Positions 33,494 through 40,206 of a stretch of 64,000 bases of DNA are shown one piece after another. Source of the DNA: Sphingobacteriaceae bacterium (GTDB lineage Bacteria; Bacteroidota; Bacteroidia; B-17B0; Aurantibacillaceae). Position numbers and translations under genes: made by a program. The stretch covers positions 1,178,001 to 1,242,000 of the forward strand of contig NVQB01000001.1 in assembly GCA_002319075.1 (NCBI GenBank), written 5' to 3'. Positions within the stretch are counted from its first letter, which is position 1, and each line of letters starts with the position of its first letter. The notes under the pieces are model-generated. The model worked only from the letters and a program-made list of their open reading frames with translations, ran no database searches and was not told the DNA's origin.

Positions 33494-35107
33494 TTAAGCA
33501 GTTACAGCTACTTTAGGAGCTGCAGCGAGAATTTCTTCATTAGCAGCAGAAGCATATTGACTGAAGTTTTTAATAAACTGTTCGGCTAAATTTTTAGCTT
33601 TTTCATCATAAGCATTTTTATCAGACCAGCTATTGCGAGGATCCATTAATTCTGCAGGCACACCTTCGCAAGCTTTAGGGAACGCCAGACCGAAGAAATT
33701 AGTTGTACCATACTCGGCTTTGTCTAACTGGCCGGTTAAAGCTGCAGTAATTAAAGCACGGGTGTACGACAATTTAATACGGCTTCCAGTTCCATAAGAA
33801 CCCCCTACCCATCCGGTATTTAATAACCAAACGTTTACTTTATGTTTCTTTAGTTTTTCTCCTAATAACTCAGCGTATTTTGTTGGATGCAATGGTAAAA
33901 ATGCTTTTCCAAAACAAGCAGAGAAAGTAGTAGTAGGTTCAGTGATTCCCATTTCAGTACCTGCAACTTTTGCAGTATAACCGGAAATGAAATTATACAT
34001 AGCCTGACCTGTTGTTAATTTGCTGATTGGAGGTAAAACTCCGAACGCATCACAAGTAAGGAAGAAAATGTTTTTTGGCATATCGCCTACTGCAGGAGTT
34101 ACTGCGTTATCGATATAATCTGCAGGATAACTTACGCGTGTGTTTTCAGTTCTTGAAATGTTAGCGTAATCAACAGTAGTTGTTCCTTCGTAGAAACCGA
34201 TGTTTTCTAAAAGCGACCCAAATTTAATAGCGTTAAAAATTTGCGGTTCCTTTTCTTTAGTAAGATCTACACATTTTGCATAGCATCCACCTTCGAAGTT
34301 AAACACGCCTTTATCGCTCCAGCCGTGCTCATCGTCTCCAATAAGTTTACGGTTAGGATCAGCGCTTAACGTTGTTTTTCCAGTTCCAGAAAGACCAAAG
34401 AAAATAGCAGTATCACCTTCTTTACCAATGTTGGCAGAGCAGTGCATACTTAATACTTTTTTCTCGTGAGGTAAAATATAATTTAAAACAGAGAAGATAG
34501 ATTTTTTAATTTCTCCTGTATACCCCGTTCCACCAATTAAAATTGTTTTTTTGGTAAAGTTGATAATCGCGAAATTATGTTGGCGAGTGCCATCAATAGC
34601 AGCATCAGCTTTAAAACCCGGTGCATTTAATATCACCCAATCGTGTTTGAAGTTCTTAATTTCATCATCCGTTGGACGTAAGAATAAATTGTAAGCGAAT
34701 AAATTACTCCAGGCATGTTCGTTAACCACACGAATGTTTAAACGAAAAGTCGGGTCAGCGCAAACGTATGCGTCACGAACGAAAACTTCTTTGTTACCCA
34801 GGTATGCAAGCATACGGTTGTGCAGGGCATCAAATTTATCAGATTCAAAACGGTTGTTTACATCTCCCCACCAAACACTGTCTTTTGTATTGTCATCATA
34901 CACCACGTATTTATCTTTCGGAGAACGCCCTGTAAACTCACCAGTATCAATGGCCAAAGCGCCAACATCTGTCAAAACTCCTTCGCCTCTTACAATACAC
35001 TCTTCAATTAATTCACTCGGGTGAAGATTCCAGTACGCCATATCAACATTTGAAAGGCCAAGTTGTGCGACTGAAGCATTCTCTGCTTTAATTCCAATTT
35101 CGTTCAT
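33494..35107 (-). CDS. pckA: Phosphoenolpyruvate carboxykinase (ATP)
   Basis: Gluconeogenic or anaplerotic enzyme interconverting oxaloacetate and phosphoenolpyruvate with ATP/ADP. The 537-residue length is normal. Signatures: substrate-site EFTGRSPKDKY, the kinase-1a/P-loop FFGLSGTGKTTLS (about 246-258), kinase-2 LIGDDEHGW, and the C-terminal WLLNTGWVGGSYG and RIKLSYTRA. The motif GLSGTGKTT distinguishes the ATP form from the GTP form. A minus-strand TAATTTTG lies 26 bp before the ATG. It is flanked by terminators on both sides, so it is probably monocistronic. Confidence 0.98.
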   Translation of the reverse strand: MNEIGIKAENASVAQLGLSNVDMAYWNLHPSELIEECIVRGEGVLTDVGALAIDTGEFTGRSPKDKYVVYDDNTKDSVWWGDVNNRFESDKFDALHNRMLAYLGNKEVFVRDAYVCADPTFRLNIRVVNEHAWSNLFAYNLFLRPTDDEIKNFKHDWVILNAPGFKADAAIDGTRQHNFAIINFTKKTILIGGTGYTGEIKKSIFSVLNYILPHEKKVLSMHCSANIGKEGDTAIFFGLSGTGKTTLSADPNRKLIGDDEHGWSDKGVFNFEGGCYAKCVDLTKEKEPQIFNAIKFGSLLENIGFYEGTTTVDYANISRTENTRVSYPADYIDNAVTPAVGDMPKNIFFLTCDAFGVLPPISKLTTGQAMYNFISGYTAKVAGTEMGITEPTTTFSACFGKAFLPLHPTKYAELLGEKLKKHKVNVWLLNTGWVGGSYGTGSRIKLSYTRALITAALTGQLDKAEYGTTNFFGLAFPKACEGVPAELMDPRNSWSDKNAYDEKAKNLAEQFIKNFSQYASAANEEILAAAPKVAVTA

Positions 35108-35133
35108 TATAAATTATAAAGGTTTATAGACTG

Positions 35134-35141
35134 CAAAATTA
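35134..35141 (-). promoter_or_regulatory. -7 element upstream of pckA
   Basis: Minus-strand TAATTTTG, an exact TAnnTTTG match, 26 bp before the ATG. It abuts the terminator of the upstream gene; no clear -33 element. Confidence 0.45.
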
Positions 35142-35143
35142 CG

Positions 35144-35173
35144 AAAAAAACCGCTCTTCTCTGAGCAGTTTTT
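35144..35173 (-). terminator. Intrinsic terminator of the small lipoprotein gene
   Basis: Minus-strand stem ACTGCTC / GAGCGGT (one G-T pair) with a 6-nt loop, followed by seven T. Forward-strand arms are at 35150-35156 and 35163-35169. Confidence 0.85.
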
Positions 35174-35200
35174 CCACAATTTTATATTTTCTAAATCAAT

Positions 35201-35578
35201 TTATCTTATTGATACTGAGACTAATTGACCCTCTTTTGCTATCTTTTTCAGTTGGTTAATAAATTCCGTTTTTTTCTTTCCTTTTAGTTCCGTAAGAGGT
35301 AGACAAATACGCGTTTCGCCTTCGCGACCGATGGTTTTCGATGTAGAAGCGAGTTTCCTTTCTTCTATGAGCTTAGTAACTTTTTCAAACGCGGCACCGT
35401 CTATCCCTGAACCATAGCTGCCAAAAGCTACTTCTGCAGCACAAGCATTATCTGATACACCTTTATAAACAGTTGGTTCTTTGGTTGGTTGTGGCCCTGA
35501 TGCATTTATAACCTGTGACTTACAGGATACAATGAGTAAACATACAAGGGTGCTGGTGAAAAAAATGAAACGTTGCAT
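35201..35578 (-). CDS. Small putative lipoprotein
   Basis: Unrecognised protein of 125 residues. The N-terminus is a signal with lipobox LLIVSC (Cys19) followed by KSQ. The mature part has a Pro/Thr-rich linker and a compact domain (about 40-125) with SYGSGIDGAAFEKVTKLIEERK and a C-terminal helix (LKGKKKTEFINQLKKIAK). Two Cys (46 and 92, in ACAAEVAF and RICLPL) could form a disulphide. It is the last gene of a possible run guaB-def-TPR-DUF423-this gene, ending in a terminator. Function unknown. Confidence 0.7.
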   Translation of the reverse strand: MQRFIFFTSTLVCLLIVSCKSQVINASGPQPTKEPTVYKGVSDNACAAEVAFGSYGSGIDGAAFEKVTKLIEERKLASTSKTIGREGETRICLPLTELKGKKKTEFINQLKKIAKEGQLVSVSIR

Positions 35579-35656
35579 ATTTTTTTAGTTTATGTGAATG
35601 TAAGAATTAAATTCCATTGCCTCTTTATTACAAAGACCGCTCCGGACTTGATGTAT

Positions 35657-36073
35657 TTAACTTTTTTTAAAGGCGGCAATGGCAAGACATAACCATCCTG
35701 CTACGAACAACAGTCCACCAATTGGAGTAACTGGACCTAGTACTTTTAAACCTTCGGCACCGATTAAACTTCTTGTGCAAAGAAAATAGAGCGACCCGCT
35801 GAATAAAATAATGCCCCAGAAAAAAAGCTGGTAAGCAGCGTTCAGAAATTTATTTGTGTATGAATTTTTCAGAATTAAAATTACCGACATTGCCAGGGTA
35901 TGATACATCTGGTATTTCACCGCGGTATCGAAACCATTGAGTTGATCAATTGTAATTAAACCGCCCGGCAATTGATTTTTGAGAGCATGCGCACCAAGAG
36001 CGCCAAGAGCAACCGCTATGGCGCCTAAAACGCCAACTGTTATAAACTGTTTTGGAAGAGATGTAGTTTCCAT
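35657..36073 (-). CDS. DUF423 family membrane protein
   Basis: Small integral membrane protein of 138 residues with four predicted helices. The family signature GAIAVALGALGAHAL is near the N-terminus, and NGFDTAVKYQMYHTLAM follows. Homologues include E. coli YgdD; the function is unknown. It lies 31 bp downstream of the TPR lipoprotein gene on the same strand and is probably co-transcribed. Confidence 0.93.
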   Translation of the reverse strand: METTSLPKQFITVGVLGAIAVALGALGAHALKNQLPGGLITIDQLNGFDTAVKYQMYHTLAMSVILILKNSYTNKFLNAAYQLFFWGIILFSGSLYFLCTRSLIGAEGLKVLGPVTPIGGLLFVAGWLCLAIAAFKKS

Positions 36074-36104
36074 AGTATCTTCATTAAGAGATTTAATTAT
36101 CTGC

Positions 36105-36704
36105 CTACTTTTTTCTTTTGCCTTTTAACTCCTCAAGAATCTGGGCGTCTGTTTTTCCAAGAAAATTGATAGCGCCTTTTGCGCTCGAAGCCCATTCGCT
36201 TTTAGGGTATTCCTCAATGATCTTGTTGTATAGCTTGCGGGCTTCTTCTTCGTTGTTTAAGTACGTGGCCTCGTCGTACAACTGTGCCAGCAAAAATAAA
36301 GCAGCAGGACGATTTTTAAAAGCAGGATAGGTGTCGATACACTTTTCCAAAGCTATTTTTGCTTGTGGAATATTATTTATTACGCGTGCAACCTGGGCAG
36401 TTTTAATCAAAAAAACAGGACTTAGACTATCGTTGGAACAATAATAAGCGATGTCGGTAAAAGCTTTAATGGCTTTGTTGGCCGCTACCGGATCTATCTC
36501 TAATTGATGCATCAACACACTGTCCATATGTTTCGCTTCGGCTACCAACTTTTTGCAGTCGGTTAGATAATTTTTATCTACACGCTTAGGCTCTGTTGGC
36601 GCAGCGCTGTCAAGAGCAGTTTCTTTTTTAGATGTATTATTGGAACAGGAAAAAGTGAGCAGTAAAAAAGAAAGAAGGAAACTGCATACTAAAATCTTCC
36701 GCAT
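36105..36704 (-). CDS. TPR-containing lipoprotein
   Basis: A lipoprotein of 199 residues. The ATG at 36704 (MRKILVCSFLLSFLLLTFSC) gives a perfect lipoprotein signal with Cys20; the longer frame from 36767 overlaps def. After a Ser/Thr/Lys linker the mature part contains tetratricopeptide-like helices (AARKLYNKIIEEYPKSEWA type, visible here as EEARKLYNKIIEEYPKSEWA and KIALEKCIDTYPAFKNRPA). The fold resembles YbgF/BamD-like TPR repeats that bind envelope proteins. It starts 4 bp after the def stop codon, indicating co-transcription with def. Confidence 0.85.
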   Translation of the reverse strand: MRKILVCSFLLSFLLLTFSCSNNTSKKETALDSAAPTEPKRVDKNYLTDCKKLVAEAKHMDSVLMHQLEIDPVAANKAIKAFTDIAYYCSNDSLSPVFLIKTAQVARVINNIPQAKIALEKCIDTYPAFKNRPAALFLLAQLYDEATYLNNEEEARKLYNKIIEEYPKSEWASSAKGAINFLGKTDAQILEELKGKRKK

Positions 36705-36708
36705 AAAC

Positions 36709-37314
36709 TTATTTTTTTGGTTTGTAGACTTTCGTTTTATAGTCGGCAGAAATTTTGCCATTAGCAATATCGTTTAATTTGCCTGAAATCATTTTACGTT
36801 TAAAAGGACTTATTTTATCTGTAAATAATTTTCCGTCAATATGATCATACTCATGTTGAATAACACGCGCAATAACGCCATTGTATTTCTCAACATGCTT
36901 TTTGAATTTCTCGTCGTAGTATTCAATTTCAATATTGGGCATACGGCTAACATCTTCCCTTATTTTAGGAATACTTAAACAGCCTTCGCTAAACTTCCAT
37001 TCTTCACCTTCTTCATCAAGAATGCGGGCGTTGATAAATACTTTTTTGAAAGCCTGAAGTTCCTTGCGTTGTTCTGGAGTGAATTCATCATCCTCCTCAT
37101 CATCTTCATCCACCTCTGCAAATGGATGTGTATCTACAATAAAAAGACGGATAGCTTTTCCAATTTGCGGAGCAGCAAGGCCAACACCTTTTGCTTTGTA
37201 CATAGTCTCAAACATATCTTTGATCAATTGATCAAGACCTTCATAATTTTTATCAATATCAACCCCTACTTTTCTCAGTACAGGATCTCCATAAACAACT
37301 ATTGGTAATACCAT
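36709..37314 (-). CDS. def: Peptide deformylase with acidic insertion
   Basis: Removes the N-formyl group from nascent proteins. The three family motifs are intact: GVGLAAPQ (43-50), EGCLS (110-114, Cys112 metal ligand) and HEYDH (154-158, His154 and His158 metal ligands, Glu155 catalytic). Between motifs I and II there is a strongly acidic insertion (about 67-90, with EVDEDDEEDDEF), extending the protein to 201 residues against about 170 for E. coli. It is 65 bp downstream of guaB and 4 bp upstream of the TPR lipoprotein gene. Confidence 0.97.
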   Translation of the reverse strand: MVLPIVVYGDPVLRKVGVDIDKNYEGLDQLIKDMFETMYKAKGVGLAAPQIGKAIRLFIVDTHPFAEVDEDDEEDDEFTPEQRKELQAFKKVFINARILDEEGEEWKFSEGCLSIPKIREDVSRMPNIEIEYYDEKFKKHVEKYNGVIARVIQHEYDHIDGKLFTDKISPFKRKMISGKLNDIANGKISADYKTKVYKPKK

Positions 37315-37379
37315 TTCTATTTTCTATTTCGGGTTTGTTATTTCGGGTTAGCGCGTAACACGGAATAATTACTAATTGA

Positions 37380-38858
37380 TTATCGACTGTAGTTCGGTGC
37401 TTCACGTGTAATTACAACATCATGCGGGTGACTTTCTTTTACCCCTGCTGCAGTTATACGAATGAATTTTGCATTTTGTAAAGCTTTAATATCTTTTGCT
37501 CCGCAATACCCCATACCGGCTTTTACACCACCAATTACCTGGTAAATAATTTCCGAAAGATTTCCTTTGTAAGGAACACGTCCACTAATTCCTTCAGGTA
37601 CTAATTTTTTAATATCGTCTTCCGCATCCTGGAAATAACGGTCTTTACTTCCTTTTTGCATCGCTTCTAACGAGCCCATGCCACGGTAGGATTTAAACTT
37701 ACGCCCCTCAAAAATAATAGTTTCACCCGGACTCTCTTCTGTTCCTGCGAACATTCCGCCCATCATTACCGTTCCTGCACCAGCTGCTAAAGCTTTTACA
37801 ACATCACCGGTAAAACGAATACCACCGTCGGCGATCAGAGGAACACCTGTGCCTTTTAAAGCATTGGCAACATCTAAAATAGCAGATAATTGCGGCACAC
37901 CCACACCTGCAATAATTCGCGTAGTGCAGATAGAACCTGGCCCAATACCAACTTTTACAGCGTCTGCTCCTGCCTTTACAAGGGCTAAAGCAGCTTTACC
38001 GGTGGCTATATTTCCAACAATAACTTCCAGGTTTTTATATTTCTTTTTTACTTCTTTTAATTTCTCAATAACTCCTTTGCTATGTCCGTGCGCAGTATCA
38101 ATAATAACAGCATCAACTCCAGCATTTACCAGGGCATCTACACGCTCCATGGTATCGGCTGTAACACCTACTGCTGCAGCCACACGTAAACGCCCTCTTT
38201 CATCTTTGGCAGCGTTCGGACGTACTTTCATTTTGATCATGTCTTTGTAGGTGATCAATCCAACAAGTTTGTTAGCTTTATCTACTATAGGTAATTTTTC
38301 AATCTTATGCTCCTGCAAAATTTCTTCTGCCTTTTTCAAAGTAATTCCATACTGAGCAGTGATTAACTGCGCATAAGGTGTCATTACCTGGATAACGGGT
38401 TTTTTAAAATCCTTTTCAAAACGTAGATCACGACTGGTTACAATTCCCAGCAATTTATTTTGCTTGTCCACGATTGGAATACCGCCGATTTTATTGTCAG
38501 TCATCAACTTCACCGCATCTCCAATAGATGCGTCGGCTACAATGGTCACAGGATCCATGATCATTCCGCTTTCGCTGCGTTTAACCTTGCGCACCTGCTC
38601 GGCTTGCTCAGCTATAGTCATATTCTTATGCAGAACACCGATTCCACCTTCCTGGGCAATAGCTATAGCCAGGCTATGTTCTGTTACGGTATCCATCGCA
38701 GCAGAAACTATTGGCGTATTCAATTTAATTTTTTTAGTGAAATTTGAAGCGATAGTTACTTCGCGTGGCAATACTTCTGAATAATCGGGAACTAATAATA
38801 CATCATCGTAAGTTAGTCCTTCGGGAACAAACTTGTTGGTTAAGAAATTGGAAGCCAT
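37380..38858 (-). CDS. guaB: IMP dehydrogenase
   Basis: NAD-dependent oxidation of IMP to XMP, the committed step to guanine nucleotides. The 492-residue protein has the N-terminal TYDDVLLVP, a CBS pair inserted in the TIM barrel (about 95-205, MTDNKIGGIPIVD and LQEHKIEKLPIVD), the catalytic-Cys loop GIGPGSICTT (Cys at about 308), and the flap region YRGMGSLEAM. Length and motifs are normal. It is the first gene of a probable unit with def, TPR lipoprotein and DUF423. A -7 element lies 32 bp before the start. Confidence 0.98.
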   Translation of the reverse strand: MASNFLTNKFVPEGLTYDDVLLVPDYSEVLPREVTIASNFTKKIKLNTPIVSAAMDTVTEHSLAIAIAQEGGIGVLHKNMTIAEQAEQVRKVKRSESGMIMDPVTIVADASIGDAVKLMTDNKIGGIPIVDKQNKLLGIVTSRDLRFEKDFKKPVIQVMTPYAQLITAQYGITLKKAEEILQEHKIEKLPIVDKANKLVGLITYKDMIKMKVRPNAAKDERGRLRVAAAVGVTADTMERVDALVNAGVDAVIIDTAHGHSKGVIEKLKEVKKKYKNLEVIVGNIATGKAALALVKAGADAVKVGIGPGSICTTRIIAGVGVPQLSAILDVANALKGTGVPLIADGGIRFTGDVVKALAAGAGTVMMGGMFAGTEESPGETIIFEGRKFKSYRGMGSLEAMQKGSKDRYFQDAEDDIKKLVPEGISGRVPYKGNLSEIIYQVIGGVKAGMGYCGAKDIKALQNAKFIRITAAGVKESHPHDVVITREAPNYSR

Positions 38859-38890
38859 TGAAAATGAATTTTAAGGTTTTAAAATTCGGG

Positions 38891-38898
38891 CAAATATA
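38891..38898 (-). promoter_or_regulatory. -7 element upstream of guaB
   Basis: Minus-strand TATATTTG, an exact TAnnTTTG match, 32 bp before the ATG; no clear -33 element. Confidence 0.5.
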
Positions 38899-39075
38899 CG
38901 ACTTTATTTTTGATTTGATAAAAACCTTGATTTGAAAAGGGTTCTGGCGCTTCTTTTTATGATTTTTTTATGATATTCCCTTACTAACCTTTTCTGTTTT
39001 GAAACCCCTGGTCTGGTTCATCGCTAACACCAAAGGTAAATTCGGATCCATCGTAAAATACTATCGGGACTAAAA

Positions 39076-39122
39076 ACGAAAAAGCCACTCCGCGGAAAAT
39101 CTCCATAATCCGGAAGTGGCTA
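39076..39122 (-). terminator. Intrinsic terminator, minus strand
   Basis: Minus-strand stem AGCCACTTCCGG (39122-39111) pairs with CCGCGGAGTGGCT (39095-39083), followed by a T run. It lies 320 bp past the LytTR stop and is the first terminator in that direction. Confidence 0.8.
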
Positions 39123-39280
39123 GATTCTTGTTATAACTAAACAAAACCCTGAAAAGAACGTGCTATAAAATTAATTCTGTGGAGGGTGTTTTTTTTATTG
39201 CTTTTAATAAGTGGTTTATTTGGATTTATAAGTGGATGTGCGCAGTAAAGATGGAAAATAAAAGATTGTTTTGAACCGGC

Positions 39281-39440
39281 ACTCGCACCTGCATCTTGGC
39301 CCTTGCATCTGGGCTCCCGCCTCTCGTATCTTGACTCCAGCACATTGCATCGTCGTTCTTGCATCTTTACTCCTGGCTCTTGACTATAGCATCTTTGCTC
39401 CTGCCTTCTGGATCTAGCATCCTGGCTCTTGCCCCTCAGC
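39281..39440. repeat. Degenerate short-period repeat
   Basis: About 160 bp made of varied copies of CTTGCATCT, CTTGACTC, CTGGCTCTTG and similar 7-12 bp words, for example TCTTGGCCCTTGCATCTGGG and TCCTGGCTCTTGACTATAGC. Such degenerate intergenic repeats occur in many Bacteroidota genomes. No ribosome-binding or coding signal. Confidence 0.75.
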
Positions 39441-39445
39441 TGTTG

Positions 39446-40195
39446 CTAGGATTTATTCAATTTCTCCATGAAAGCTTCTTTTTTACGGCGGGAAATTTCG
39501 ATTTTAGATCCATCGCTCATAATGGCGTAACCTCCGTCTTCTTTCAAAAAACGTATAACGTGATTCATATTGATTAAATGATGATGATGTACCCTGATAA
39601 AATCTCCCTCTGGAAGAAGTTCTTCGTAATGTTTTAACCCGGCACTAATCATCAGTTTGCGTTTATCGCTGAGATAAAAGGTGGTATAACTTCCATCTGC
39701 CTCGCAACGAACGATATCTTTAATATTAACTATTTCATAAGCATTGCCTGTTGGCAAAGTGATCTTTTGAAAATTTTCATCAGAACGTTTTAATTGCTGA
39801 ATTAAAAACTGGAGATTCTCCATGTTAGGAATCGAGCTTTTTTTCTTTACTACCTTGTCTACTGCAATTTTTAACTCATCAATATCAATAGGCTTTAAAA
39901 GATAGTCACAAGCGCTGTACTTGATAGCACGAATCGCATGTTGATCGCTTGCTGTGGCAAATATTAATTCAAATTTTTGTCCAGGAACTTTTTCAAGCAG
40001 ATCAAATCCACTTCCATCGGGCATGCTTATATCTAAAAACACAAGCTCAGGATGCAGAGACTCAATCATCTCCACGCCTTCTTTCACATTTGTAGCAAGT
40101 CCTACAACGCTAAGTTCAGGGCAATTCTTTTGGATAATGCCTGCAAGCATTTCCCTGCTTTTTTGTTCATCTTCAATTATCAGAGTCTTGATCAT
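39446..40195 (-). CDS. LytTR-family response regulator
   Basis: A 249-residue two-component regulator. The receiver domain (1-120) has IIEDE at the start, phosphoacceptor Asp55 in LVFLDISMP, and Lys in LLKPID. The C-terminal LytTR DNA-binding domain (about 145-245) shows IVRCEADGSYTTFYL and FIRVHHHHLINMNHV. It lies 11 bp after the stop of the giant propeller kinase, the usual AlgR/LytS-type pairing, so the kinase is its likely partner. A terminator lies about 320 bp downstream. Confidence 0.95.
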   Translation of the reverse strand: MIKTLIIEDEQKSREMLAGIIQKNCPELSVVGLATNVKEGVEMIESLHPELVFLDISMPDGSGFDLLEKVPGQKFELIFATASDQHAIRAIKYSACDYLLKPIDIDELKIAVDKVVKKKSSIPNMENLQFLIQQLKRSDENFQKITLPTGNAYEIVNIKDIVRCEADGSYTTFYLSDKRKLMISAGLKHYEELLPEGDFIRVHHHHLINMNHVIRFLKEDGGYAIMSDGSKIEISRRKKEAFMEKLNKS

Positions 40196-40206
40196 GTTGT
40201 TTCTTT

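Larger units (their letters stand above)
38859..39445. other. Gene-free region between guaB and the LytTR regulator
   Basis: A 587-bp stretch with no credible gene. It holds the guaB promoter element, a terminator for the minus-strand LytTR gene (39076-39122) and a degenerate repeat (39281-39440). The 75-codon frame at 39137-39364 lies across the repeat and is probably not coding. Confidence 0.75.

Noticed and set aside
39137-39364. 75-codon minus-strand frame over the guaB-LytTR spacer
   Set aside because: It runs through the degenerate repeat, and the translated sequence (Arg/Cys/Glu-rich) mirrors the repeat words.
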